In this document: piece after piece, positions 12,163 to 22,931 of the stretch
Position numbering within the stretch: position 1 is the first letter of the stretch
Layout: each line of letters begins with the position of its first letter
NCBI GenBank assembly: GCA_025094145.1
Contig: JALLLS010000004.1
Coordinates: 682,001 to 746,000 of the forward strand
Origin: Spinellus fusiger
Lineage: Eukaryota > Mucoromycota > Mucoromycetes > Mucorales > Phycomycetaceae
DNA length: 64,000 bases
Direction of reading: 5' to 3'
Notes under the pieces: model-generated
Database searches by the model: none
Told to the model about the DNA's origin: nothing
Seen by the model: only the letters and a program-made list of their open reading frames with translations
Translations under genes and position numbers: made by a program

Positions 12163-13519
12163 CAGTGGCTTTCAATAAAACAATGGTATTTTCAAATTCA
12201 GACCATAATTTTACCCTTGAATTTTTTTTAATTAAACATTCTTCATTTATTGCTTTTCCACTCTAATGTCTACCTCATCTAACACCACCGAACAACCCAT
12301 GAGACTTCCTGGGAACAGAAAAAAGAATATCGATGACTTCACTCGATGCCTCATTGCTCACGAGGCCACCGTAGATGGGACCAGCTTGGTTGCCATTTCT
12401 GCTAGGTTTGGAGTTAGTAGGCAGTCTGTTTCCCTTATCGTAAAGAGATATAAGGAAACTGGCTGTTTCAAGGCCAAGAAGAGCACTGGGCGCAAGCCCA
12501 TTCTGAAGGAGAGAGACGAAAGAGAAGTTGCTCGCGAAGTGGCAAGAGATTCATTCCAGACGATGGATCAGCTTCGCAAGCAGATGACCACCCAAGTGTC
12601 CATGAACACTTTTAGAAAATTGATGAAGAAATCTAGCCTGTTTTCTTGCAGGGTGGTCAAGAAACCTTCTCTCACTATTAAACACAAGAAGCTGAGGCTT
12701 GCTTGGGCCAAGGCCCATCTCCACTGGACTGAGGAAGACTGGAAGACAGTCATCTGGTCCGATGAGTCAAAGTACCAACTCATGAGGACCAACAACCGCA
12801 ACAGAGTGGTGCGCATGAAGAAGGAGGTGCTTCCCCCAAAGAACATCAAGCCCACCATGAAGTTTGGTGGTGGTAGCGTGATGGTGTGGGGATCTTTCTC
12901 AGATGAAGGTGTCGGGAGATTGGCACCTGTGAATGGCAGTATAGACAGTAGAGGATGCATTGAGATCTTAAAAAAGGAATACTGCCCTGAGCTGGCCCGA
13001 CTCAAGGCACTGAATCCAGAGGTAGATTATGTTCTTCAAGAGGACAATGCCAGCTGCCACAAGAGTAGAGAGTCCAGGTTGTGGAAGGCAAATGAGAGCA
13101 TTGCCATTATGGAGGGGTGGCTTTCCCAGAGCCCCGACCTGAACCCAATAGAGCATTTGTGGGAGGAGCTAGACAGAGCCATCAGAAAGAGGATGACCCC
13201 AGCAAGCTCCCTTCAAGATTTGGAGGTGCTCTTGTTAGAAGAATGGGAAAATATTCCCAAGGACACTACAGACACCCTCATTGCCAGCATGGGGCGGAGA
13301 TGCAAGGCTGTCATTGAGGCCAAGGGTGGAAACACCAAATATTGAAGTTTTCCACCTAATAAACTTGTATTTATTATTCTGTTGTTCTTTATAATTCATC
13401 CAATTTTCAAGTCTCTACTGTGTGTTTAATGTATGTTTTTATTACAAACAATAAGTATTTCCTATTGCAGAATTATACCGGGGTATGAAAAAATACCATT
13501 ATTATTTTGAAAGCCATTG
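12163..13519 (+). mobile_element. Tc1-like transposon with intact transposase (family A)
   Basis: 1,357-bp element flanked by TA (12161-12162 and 13520-13521). Terminal inverted repeats of about 30 bp: left CAGTGGCTTTCAATAAAAC, right (reverse complement) CAATGGCTTTCAAAATAAT, then both share AATGGTATTTT. It is inserted inside a family B element; the uninterrupted target is preserved near 26080. Confidence 0.9.
12266..13345 (+). CDS. Tc1-type DDE transposase, full length
   Basis: A 359-aa open frame with no stops. Residues ~20-115 carry the paired HTH DNA-binding region (VAISARFGVSRQSVSLIVKRY, then KSTGRKPILKERDER). The catalytic triad is visible: WSDES, LQEDNASCH and DLNPIEHLWEEL. By eye 35 residues separate the second Asp from the Glu, a DD35E spacing rather than the classical Tc1 34. 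The frame ends 174 bp before the right end of the element. It could still be functional, although the inverted repeats have drifted from each other. Confidence 0.93.
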   Translation: MSTSSNTTEQPMRLPGNRKKNIDDFTRCLIAHEATVDGTSLVAISARFGVSRQSVSLIVKRYKETGCFKAKKSTGRKPILKERDEREVAREVARDSFQTMDQLRKQMTTQVSMNTFRKLMKKSSLFSCRVVKKPSLTIKHKKLRLAWAKAHLHWTEEDWKTVIWSDESKYQLMRTNNRNRVVRMKKEVLPPKNIKPTMKFGGGSVMVWGSFSDEGVGRLAPVNGSIDSRGCIEILKKEYCPELARLKALNPEVDYVLQEDNASCHKSRESRLWKANESIAIMEGWLSQSPDLNPIEHLWEELDRAIRKRMTPASSLQDLEVLLLEEWENIPKDTTDTLIASMGRRCKAVIEAKGGNTKY

Positions 13520-13903
13520 TATCTATCATTCAAAGATATTCATAATAAAATAATTATAGAATAATACAGTATTTGTTGTATTTATTCTTTAAATGATTGT
13601 CTACATCTTTAGTATAAAGATATTACTTAGTACTTTGTAGAAAAGCTTTTATTCTTCATCACAGTGGAGCACCTCCTTGGCATGCTATCCACTAAATTTC
13701 CCAGAAATTTATTTGGAATCTTCTCCCATTCACTACGCAAGCATCGTTTAAGCTGCTTTGTATTGGTTATGCTTGTTCGACGCGGCTTGATTTTCTTTTC
13801 AAGATAAACCCAGACATGCTCAATTGGGTTAAGATATGAACTTTGTGCAGGTCAAAAATCAAAACCTATGACTATACATCTCTCTTGTTTGTACCATCTA
13901 CTA

Positions 13904-15239
13904 CAGTCACAACATTAGAAAGGGTATGACCCCCTAATTTATACATTTTTAAACATGATTCTTCTTTTCACCACAGAATCACATTCCATTAAGCAATCTC
14001 AAATTTCAAACGCAGAATCCTCAACTAGAAACTCAAGAGTTTATAATAAGCTTGAAGAAAGAGAGTAATGGAGTGTTTACTGGCTTAAAGAAGAAAAATA
14101 CTCCATGGGTAGCATTTCAAAGGTCGTTGGCATTAGCAAGACTACTGTCCAAAAAATAATTAGTAGAATCATGACTAATGGTACACCTCTACCAAGACCT
14201 AGTTCTGGTGCACCAAAAAAACTCAATGAGAGAGACCTCAGACGACTTGAGGCCATTCTAAGAGGCAACCCATTTGCCTCCTATAACTTCATAAATTTGG
14301 AACTTAACGCTCATGAGATAATCATCTGTAGAGCAACATTCATCAGATATATACATCAGATTGGGTTTGGTTCCTACTTCGCAGCACACAAGCCAAGTTT
14401 GTCTGAAGAAAACATGAAGAAAAAGACTTCGTTGGGCAAAGGAACGGGTCAATTAGACTCCTGAGGACTGGAGACGCGTTATATGGTCTGATGAGTCACG
14501 GTTTGAAGTAGAGGGTTACCAGGGAGGAGCCAGAGTGATTCTGAATATTAGAGAAAGATGCAAGGCTGCTCATATCATACCTACAACCAAATGGGGGAAA
14601 GGCAGCATAATGATCTGGAGCTGTTTCTGATCTGGTGGATTTGGGCCTTTGGTCTTTATTGATGGCACTGTAAATCAGGACGTATAGGTCAACCTTTTGG
14701 CAGGAAAATTTCTGTCATGGTTCATTGAATTGAATGAGGAGGATAAGGACTTCATATTCCAAGAAGATAGGGCTAGATTCCATACAGGTGGCTATACAAC
14801 ATGGTGGAAAAACACACATGCAATCAGGCGCTTTGATTAATAGCCTGCCCAAAGTCCTGATCTCAACCCCATTGAACATCTCTGGAGCTGTCTTGATAAG
14901 CTTATTAATGACAAGAGAGTCGGTGTTAATAAAATTAGTGAGCTCAAGACAGCTTTCGAAGAAGCTTGGAGAAATATCCACATCGATCTTGCCAAACGTT
15001 TAGTTGGCTCAATGAAGGATCGCTGCTAGGCAGTTATTGATGCCAAAGGCGGCCCAAAAATATTAAATAAAAACTTTTTTATATATATTACTATAGACAA
15101 TAGGTTAAACTAACTTTTCATTGAATTTGAAGTCATTAGTATGTGTTTTGAGGTCGTAACATTTATATCCGTAAAGCATGTTTTTTTTTTCAGGATTTCA
15201 AAAAATGAAAATCGTATACTTTCTAATGTTGTATGACTG
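13904..15239 (+). mobile_element. Degenerate Tc1-like element (family C) inserted in family B
   Basis: Flanked by TA at 13902-13903 and 15240-15241. Ends are inverted: left CAGTCACAACATTAGAAAG, right (reverse complement) CAGTCATACAACATTAGAAAG. Length about 1.34 kb. It interrupts the family B transposase between two halves of one Tyr codon. Confidence 0.85.
14010..15070 (+). pseudogene. Family C Tc1-type transposase, broken
   Basis: HTH segment SISKVVGISKTTVQK (from 14104), then PEDWRRVIWSDESRF, KGSIMIWSCF, IFQEDRARFHTGG and SPDLNPIEHLW, ending in AVIDAKGGPK. The pieces lie in more than one frame, with stops after the HTH half (about 14461), after WSCF, and before AQSPDLN. All three catalytic acidic residues can still be read, but no continuous product exists. 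Boundaries are approximate. Confidence 0.85.
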
Positions 15240-15614
15240 TATATGCTCCAGTATGGCAAGGAACACCATCTTCATGGAAGAGCATGGTCTCATTGAGGTT
15301 CTCTTTCAATTTTTGAAACCAAGAAAGAAATTATTTGGCAAGTATATTGACATAATTGTCTTGATCAACTGATCCCTCCAAGAGTACAGTTCAAAGTATT
15401 TTTTTTATTTTGGGTGTGATTTGCTATTCGCGCATTGGGCATATTAGCCACCCTGTGAGATCGTTTGAAAAAAAAGGGATATACATAGAAACACTTCAAA
15501 TACAAAAGTGAAAAAATAAATGCAAAGAGAGGAAACATAAAGAAAAGAGAATATAAAACCTCAATGAGGGAAAAAATGATGAAAAGTGGGTAATGATGGT
15601 AAAATGAAAATTAT

Positions 15615-15910
15615 GAATAGACATCCAAAAGGCCATAAAGTCATCAAGGAGACCAGGACACCAAAAAGATAACCGTCATCCTGTGGCGATTCGAAATCCA
15701 AAGAGGGATACTTGGAGCAAATCGGACAATCCTGAGGACACAAATACAGCAACTACACTAGCAGCTTCTGGCTTTGCTAAACAAGTTGAGAAAGTGTGGC
15801 AGAGAAAAGATTGGAGGAAGAGTTTGTCTGTTGAAGGATTCTTTGTACTCTGTGATATTGTTGAAGCTAACACTCAATACGCTCACCATCAGCCTCAACG
15901 AGGAAGCTAG
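15615..15910 (+). other. Unrecognised basic reading frame, possible element fragment
   Basis: A stop-free stretch encoding a Lys/Arg-rich sequence (IRNPKRDTWSKSD, later RKDWRKSLSVEGFF) that ends at 15910. It lies between the decayed Tc1 nest and an oppositely oriented LINE. No start, splice pattern or family could be recognised. It may be a fragment of a host gene exon or of a retroelement ORF1. Codon use looks more gene-like than the surrounding AT-rich DNA. Confidence 0.3.
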
Positions 15911-16375
15911 TCACTGATGCTTTCATTATAAAATCGAGTATATATGGCTCAATTAGTCATTTGAAGCAAAACTAAGAAGAACAAGAACATGGAGCGTCTA
16001 TGATCAACGAATGTGCAAGTAATAAGGTAGTCCCGGTTGGCAAATGAGTGGTCACATTAGCAAGGAACTAGTGTTGGTGATAGCCAAACAATCCTCTATT
16101 TTAGTAGACAATATCCTTCTTTATGTGTGCATAATAGTAGAAGAATTTGATCACACACAAGTCTGTGGGGTTCAGTGGCTGCTGCTACCAACATATTCTT
16201 ACCACACATTAGACTAGTCATTTCATTCTGGACGTTCAAGATATTTTTTTTGTATGGAAGTCACTGACTTCAATTTTATTTACACGCACAATCTATCAGA
16301 AGGAGGGAGGAGGGCGAGAGAAAAGGATATATCTATAAAGGACAAAATAAAAGGAAACAAAATAAAATAAAACAA

Positions 16376-18241
16376 CTACTGATAACTGTCTAGCTCTTGC
16401 TCTTCTGCCAGAGTAGTTACCAAAGAGACTGCACGTTGGGCTACCACAGGGGGTAGAAAAGGCTCATCATCAAAAATAAGTCTCCAATGGGCTCTCCAAA
16501 TGGCTAGTAAAATTGAACTGATGATTTGGCAAGAGTACATAGACTCATGTGCATTTTCGTATGGAAAAGATAATGCAAAAAGAGCATCGGAAATGGTTAA
16601 GAAGGTAGGTGCATGTCCAAATTGAGACGACCAGACATCAAACCAAACCTGCCACTTGGGTGGGCATTGGAATAAGAAGTGAAGAGGATCTTCAACAGGG
16701 TGGTTGCACAAGGGACAAGAGCTGGAAGCAAAAACTGCAGGAACAAGAGAGTGGAGTCGTTGGCGGCAAGGTAGTTTACCATGAAGTAGGCGAAACCACA
16801 CATTGCGCGCCGAGTGTTGTATTTGAAAGTGCCAGAAGCCCTTCCACTGTATTGCTGTGAGAGGATGGCTGAAGGAAGGAACTGCTTGAGCAGGCAGAGC
16901 CAGGCGACGGAAAGAGCGAGAGCTCAGTTTGTGAATAGGAATATTTCCTAATTTCAGGCAGCTCACCACTGGGCAAAGATCGTAGATCCCTGGTCTATGT
17001 TCATCAGAATCAACCGTCAGGGGAGGAAGACAACATCTCACTAGCAGAGCAGCTAAGAGAATTTTCCTTCTAGCATGGGCACGACGAAGACGGTGAATCA
17101 AGCGGGGGGCTACTTGTAAATCTGCTACTGGCTTCCATCGAAGTCCCTGTAGAGATGGATCAAAGAAAAATGCATCTTTGACCAGAAGTTTTCGGTATCC
17201 AGGAGAGTCTTTAAATGTCTCTGAGTTTACTTGCCAAACATCCTTCAATGGTAAAGTCAAGCATGTGGTTGGTGACAGAGAACAATCAAAGAGAGACCGG
17301 GGCAAGGCATCCATGGCTTTAAGCAAAGTGGCTAGAGAATTGAGGCCATTTTGCAAAAAGAAAGGGCGAGAAGACGGAAAGAAAAGTGGGATAAGATAGT
17401 CACCAACATTGCACAGAGACTGAAGAACATGTCTGATATAAACAGTAGCAAAGGAGCCACTGGCACGAGGTGAAAGTAGAGGTGCAAGCCAACGCCATTG
17501 CAGTGCTAATTGCTGTCTAGGTGGATCCAATATACCCAATCCTCCTTTACCCTTGGGTGCAGTAAGAAAAGAGTAACGAACAACAGGAAACATGCGGCGT
17601 TGAAGAAAAGAAGAGATAATTGACTGGAGTCGACGAAAGAAAAGCTTAGAAACAGGGATCACCCTGAGAACATGCCATGCCCTCGAAAGAATAAGAGTAT
17701 TCATAACAGTTGCTCTACCAAGAACAGACAGCTGCCGTTGTGAATGGATCTGACATGCCGTACTGATAGTATCCAGCAGTCGAGTGCAGAACACATCTCT
17801 CTGAGCCAAAGAAGTATACAGTGGGAACCCAAGATAAATCAATGGATGAGTAGAATGTCTGTCGTGCCAACTGGTCATACCATGCTGTTCAAGAGCAGGT
17901 TGCCAAGAGGGCAAAGATGCACCAGAAAGAGAAAAGGCTTGGGTCTTTGCAAAATTGATTTTCGCATTAGACGCCTTACTGTAGAGATCCAAATGTAATT
18001 GCAGTCTATTCAAGTCCTGCTGATCTTTAAGAAAAATCAGGGCATCATCAGCATAGGCCAATAGTTTGACAGGAGCAGGAATAGGCTCAAAAGAGTGCGG
18101 GTTGATGTGAACAAGAGAGTAGCCATTGAACTGAGGATCATTGAGGATACAGCGTAATAATGGTTCAAAGGCCAAGTTGAACAGTACAGGAGATAGTGGA
18201 TCACCCTGACGCAAGCCTCTGTCTTGGGGTATTGGTGACAT
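16376..18241 (-). pseudogene. LINE-type reverse transcriptase, 5'-truncated
   Basis: A 621-codon open frame with the non-LTR reverse transcriptase motifs DRGLRQGDPLSPVLF and LLAYADDALIFL at the amino side, a thumb/connection region, and a carboxy zinc-knuckle-like CPLCNHPVEDPLHFLFQCP. The sequence begins inside the RT domain, with no endonuclease or ORF1, so it is a dead 5'-truncated copy. The open frame is nevertheless intact over 1.86 kb, suggesting fairly recent insertion. The 3' side (16270-16375) has A/T-rich tracts but no clear pure poly(A) tail. Confidence 0.85.
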
Positions 18242-18657
18242 TCAAGATAAGCTACTTTTAATTGATATTTAGAAAGATTGTGAATCTGTCCTATTCTTTG
18301 AGCATTTTGCCAGAGTACATTGCCACGTAGCCTAATCCATCTGGCTTTACTCTGGGGTGCTTCAAGCTGCGGGACAAGGCACCAAAGGAGGGTGTCTTCA
18401 GGAAGGGTAGCTGCACGCTCAACAAATTTGGCTTGCAGATAAAGAAAACGAGAGTATATGTTAGGGAGGGCAGCTAATTGGGCAATCTGGATCGTTCCAA
18501 ACCTAGCAGCAGCAGATCTAGCGAGACAAAGTCTCAGAAAAGCAGACTGACAGATTTGTAGCGGGCAGATGCCTAGTCTATTGACATTACAAATAGCCAA
18601 CCCATACTCAAGGATAGGCCAAAGGTACAGAGAAAACACAGTGGACCAAGTGATCAT
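18241..18657 (-). pseudogene. Second LINE reverse-transcriptase fragment, fused to the first
   Basis: Minus-strand reading LWPILEYGLAICNVNRLG continues to QLKVAYLE, where the frame meets the truncated LINE at about 18241. LYLWPILEYG is typical of the carboxy-terminal region of fungal LINE reverse transcriptases, so this belongs to another copy or family. The junction marks where one 5'-truncated LINE integrated next to or into another. Confidence 0.6.
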
Positions 18658-18659
18658 TC

Positions 18660-19950
18660 AGATTCATTCTCCGTAAGCAGCAGCTATTGTGTCTATCACA
18701 GGTATCTTGAACCTTGTACCAACTGCATTACACAGAAATTGATAACAGGTGTAATTGCATTTCATTACACTTGCTGGACACACTATACTAGTCCTAATGT
18801 GTCTGATTATGACAAGCATTGAAGTACAGTCAATACTAAATGCATTACTTTTCAATGCCAAGTCATAGGTTATATAAAGCCAATCCAACCTGGTCTATGC
18901 GTGTGTCTAATAAGTATAGAGTGTTGAAGACAACAGTACAAAGAGAGTAGAGAGTAGCTACTACATGTGAACACTGAAAGGTGACAATAGAGTGAATTTC
19001 GATACAGCACTACTATCAATCTTGGGGCATTTTTTCCCATGTTTACATCATACCTTGCTATGACGGTAATTGTATGGGGTCTTTAAACATAAGCATTGGA
19101 TGCAATAGGTGGAAAAGACAGTGATTATTTTTTATCAGAAAATAAGGTTCAACTATGAGGCTCTTAGTATTTTTTATGCTTATTAGTTTGTATATGTTTC
19201 AGTTAATAATTAGCTAGAAATCACAATATGTTTCATCATTTTACTAATGATAATAGTAAAGAATAAAGATAAAAGAAAATAATGCCTCTTTTTGAATAAG
19301 AGATAGACTCAGTGAGTTCAGGCGTGTATCTACCGATCAAGAAACAGTACTACAAAAAGTATGTGCTATTTAATTAAACTGTACACTCTAGTTTTTGCCT
19401 ACTTTATTTGGAAGGGTTCTCCAGACACTCAGATAGGAGTAACAGAATCATAAGAAATAAAGGCTTAATGACAATATGCCCATCTTTAGTATTAATCGAT
19501 ACGATTTGTAAGACAATGATCTAAGCGCACAACTATTCGGGCTTCAGTCTGATTGTAGTTCACTTATCTGCTTAGTTAATTCATCATATGCCGTGGGTTG
19601 AGTATTCATAGAGCATTCTTTTTGTATATCTCTTCTATATTCCAAGAGATTACAGACCTGTGTGTATTATGAGACACGAATATGAAATCATAGAGATAAT
19701 ATAGGCCTCATTGATGGGTTTTTTTCAATCAGAAAATGTTTCTGCACTTACTAAGAAAGAATGAGTAATACTGTCTATAGTCTAAATCAAGAGCACTGTA
19801 CTCGGACACACAGGGAATGAGGCCAAGGAAAAAAAGTAAATCTTAAAAATATGTCTAGTAATATGTCTTTGACTTGTGAATTCAATGATTACCTTGTCCC
19901 TATGTAAAGTTGGATCTGTAGAGATTGCGACACTCTAGAGATTGAAAAAA
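18660..19950. other. AT-rich intergenic region
   Basis: No gene recognised on either strand. It probably contains the upstream region of the CipC-like gene at its right edge. Confidence 0.5.
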
Positions 19951-19954
19951 AAAG

Positions 19955-19962
19955 TATATAAA
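19955..19962 (+). promoter_or_regulatory. TATA box of the CipC-like gene
   Basis: TATATAAA after a run of A, about 68 nt upstream of the split start codon at 20023. Confidence 0.55.
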
Positions 19963-20022
19963 CTGATGATTCCCGAGCTCTAATGTGTTTGTTATTACAT
20001 TTCACATTAATACTTTATAAAC

Positions 20023-20659
20023 ATGTAAGAGCATCAGTGATCTAGAGCTTGACAGCCTGTGGTGCAAGATTTGTACTTATATATTGTTTTTAGGGGAGTT
20101 GCAAGATATTTCGGTCCTCAACACGAAGAGGTTTACAGCAACAAGACCTTAAACAAGGCCACTCTTACCCACAGAACTGTTGGTGGTGCTGGTAAGATAT
20201 ACTGAAACAAAGACAGAAGCAATTTATCTTTTATATTGTACCTAATTTTCTTTATTATTATTTTTTCATAGCTGCCTACGATGCTGTTAAAACTTTTGGC
20301 AACCACTGTCAAACACAGGGGTAAGAACAAATCATCTTGTTGTGGAGGGGAAAAGACAAAGAAGAGTCTCTAATAGAGTGTGTAGTAAACCTTCTGGACA
20401 TGTCGAGGCCAAACAGCTCATTTCTGGTTTCTCTGCCGATGCTGTTGACAGGATGTACGTACACATCATCTGATTCTATGATGATCTTGATGGACTATTT
20501 GGAGGCACATGAATTAACATCCTATATAGTTTTGAAACTAAGGGTCTTGATTACCTTGACAAGCAAAAGGCCAAACAATCTGCTGAAAATCAGGCTTTTG
20601 ATTTCTATGACAAGGAAATTCTTTCAGGCAATTGTACAGGAATGTGTCCCAACAAATAA
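20023..20659 (+). CDS. CipC-like small protein (DUF3759 family)
   Basis: Five exons: 20023-20024, 20094-20191, 20272-20320, 20386-20454, 20530-20659 (348 nt, 115 aa; phases agree). The start codon is split by the first intron: AT at 20023-20024 and G at 20094. The product begins MGVARYFGPQHEEVY, continues with TVGGAAAYDAVKTFG and ends with ETKGLDYLDKQKAKQSAENQ. This matches the CipC/DUF3759 family, small stress- or antibiotic-responsive fungal proteins of about 110-130 aa whose biochemical role is unknown. It stands alone in a transposon-rich stretch, yet splice sites and frame are intact, so it is probably expressed. Confidence 0.8.
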
Positions 20660-22239
20660 TGGAGTGATAATAAACACTTCGACCTTTGGCTACCTTTTAG
20701 TTGAAAGATGTGTATGAGATGAGACATACATATTACTAAAGGCCTTGTAATTGAATATTATTTTTTGACAAAATAAAACACTGTTTTCTCTTTTTAAAAT
20801 ACAATATTGATGTCTGTCTCTATTTAATGAGGATATTGTTGCAGTAAGACATATGATGTAAATGGAAAAGGTTGCTCAGAATTTGTTATTGCTGTAGTAT
20901 CTGTGTTGTATCTAGGGTTAATACAGAGATATGTCTAACATAAGTAGCACCAATCAATTGCATTAATAATGATAAGTAATTAGGGTCATGTGTGTAGACT
21001 CAACTATAGGAGACACATAAGTGTAACTATGGCAATTGATTAGTATATAAAGAGTTGTATATTCCACCAAATGAAAGCAATCTATTCTTGGATAAAGTCC
21101 TGTCATTTCTACAGTCTCTTTATTCTTTAGTTTGGATAAAGCAGTCTGTTACTATCATATTTTTATACCGATCTTAGTCAAGGATTACACTGGCTTCAAA
21201 TCTATAGAGACTTTTTTAACTTGTTTTTCTCACCTTCATATTACTATGGTTTTATGAATTCATTAGACATATCTTTTATTTAATTTGAAATGATAGAAAA
21301 TGTTATCGGAGATAGTATTATTAATATTACACTATTTGATGTCTAAATATATTTATATTCCGAACGACTATTCCTACACCCTATACATATCACTTACAGA
21401 AATAACATTAATGGATCCTAAAGTCTTATGGAACCAACTAATATTTGCTGATAACTTTTATTTTGTTTTTAATACAAAAAAACCATAAAATTAAAATGAA
21501 AAGATTTAAACATTAAAAAAATTGGTATTTAACTGTCTTTCTCGTCACTATTTAGATATTGAATGTTTTTGTCTTTTATAGAATGAAGAAAAATAAGCCT
21601 GAGGCTGCTAAGAAAAATGTACCATTTATACTAAAACAATAGCGAATGAAGAAGATGCCTCTTGGTCACTGTAATCTACCAAGTCATTATATACTATACT
21701 CTAGTAATATTCAATGGAATAGTGACCATATAAACACTATCAAAGTATGTTCTGGTTTTACATATAGCTACAAACAACAACTGTATAGGCTAACACTCTT
21801 AAGAGAGAGTAAATTTTATTTTCATTGTATGCACATATCAATTCGGATTTTAAATTATTCCTATTATATGGTACTGGTGGTGAATCCGTTGATTAATACA
21901 TTATTTCTACAAATTAACGGTGCACTTCAATAAAATTTGTCTCTTTGCAAAGTATATTTTCTCGTTTTATCTTTATCACTGATGGCATTAGTCGAAATCC
22001 AGTTTAATAAATAATATTATATATTTTTGAGATAAAGGCTCCATAAATAGTTTTAGGCTGCTTACTGCATTTCTTACATATACCCTACAATCTTTGTTGG
22101 GGTGATGGGATAAATCTTATTCTGATAATATGCCAATCATTCCCGGGAAAATTGTAGTGCATCTTTCATAACAGTTAGATAACCCACATTTACATACCCT
22201 CAAGTGTGTACAAAGAGAGCATAAAGTAGTTTATATCTA
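20660..22239. other. AT-rich region without recognised genes
   Basis: Only short open frames with no family resemblance. A TATA-like TATATAAAG occurs near 21042 but no convincing gene follows. Confidence 0.5.
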
Positions 22240-22931
22240 CACTATTTTCGGACATTATTCGCACAACCCCAGAAAAAAATTGCACACTTTTTTATTTTTA
22301 TTTTTATTTTTCGCACACTTTTTGTACACTTTATATTTTACTTTTTGCAGGTGTGTGGAATTTATCAGAGGATTTTTACTTGAGCATATTTCAAATTTCA
22401 AAGTGTAATAATAAAATCCCTTAAGATCACCGATGATAACATCGCTACATGCTTCAGCAATCCTCATGTTTAACCTCTCACTTTCCAATAGCTTTTCTCT
22501 TTTAGGCTTACTCTTCAAAATAGACCAGAATTGCTCAATGGGATTAGGCTAAGGAGATTGTGATGGAAGAGATAAATATCCGTAGCCATAACTTACAATA
22601 AGTCTACTAATTCTTTTAATGAAAGTGTGCTTTCTTAGATGATAAAACACACTTTTCTGTCATAAAGTTATAGCCTTTTTGGTGGCCTTGGGTTTTGACT
22701 GAGGCTTTTAAGGTGGTTTTAAGTCCAATTAAGTACCATAGTCTATGATATTTTAAAGAGAAAACCATTCTTTAACTACATCCATTAATATGGGTTCGTT
22801 GTCCAATTCGTCGATAGTATTTCCCTGTTCATCTTTATAGTAAATTTGTAAGTTCATTGTTGAATAAGTAATATTTCGAAAAGTGTGCAATTTTTTTTCT
22901 GAGGTTGTGCGAATACTTTCCGAAAATAGTG
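22240..22931 (-). mobile_element. Short DDE transposon with ~55-bp inverted repeats (family D)
   Basis: 692-bp element flanked by TA (22238-22239 and 22932-22933). The two ends, read inward, share CACTATTTTCGGA and then TATTCGCACAACC and TTGCACACTTTT, about 55 bp with few mismatches. Minus-strand coding scraps remain: an amino-terminal MNLQIYYKDEQGNT (near 22860) and a carboxy-terminal NPIEQFWSILKSKPKREK (22255-22540) carrying the last catalytic Glu. The middle of the transposase is deleted, so this is a non-autonomous derivative of a Tc1/IS630-like element common in fungi. Confidence 0.85.

Larger units (their letters stand above)
12082..15480 (-). mobile_element. Family B Tc1/mariner element interrupted by two other Tc1 elements
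   Basis: Left end (ATAAGTGACTAAAC, after TA at 12080-12081) and internal sequence match the family B copy at 25312-26151 in reverse orientation. The body is split by family A (12163-13519) and family C (13904-15239). The remaining family B sequence reads on the minus strand. The right terminus was not found, so the element is probably truncated near 15.48 kb. Confidence 0.8.
13627..15480 (-). pseudogene. Family B Tc1-type transposase, split by a family C insertion
   Basis: Minus-strand fragments join across the family C insertion. From the right: QDNYVNILAK, then LFHEDGVPCHTGAY (15242 side), then RWYKQERC and YLNPIEHVW (13820-13902 side), ending in the family's terminal NKSFSTKY and a stop at 13627. 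The Tyr codon at the junction is rebuilt exactly when family C and one TA are removed. A stop lies just before the PAQS segment, so the gene was already decaying or decayed later. The amino-terminal half is missing here. Confidence 0.8.

Noticed and set aside
15906..15916. Right terminal repeat of the large family B element (CTAGTCACT)
   Set aside because: Only about 8 bases match the expected end and the adjacent sequence does not continue the match.
18037..18240. Continuation of the second LINE fragment as coding sequence
   Set aside because: After 18241 that frame is the shadow of the other LINE's reverse transcriptase frame.
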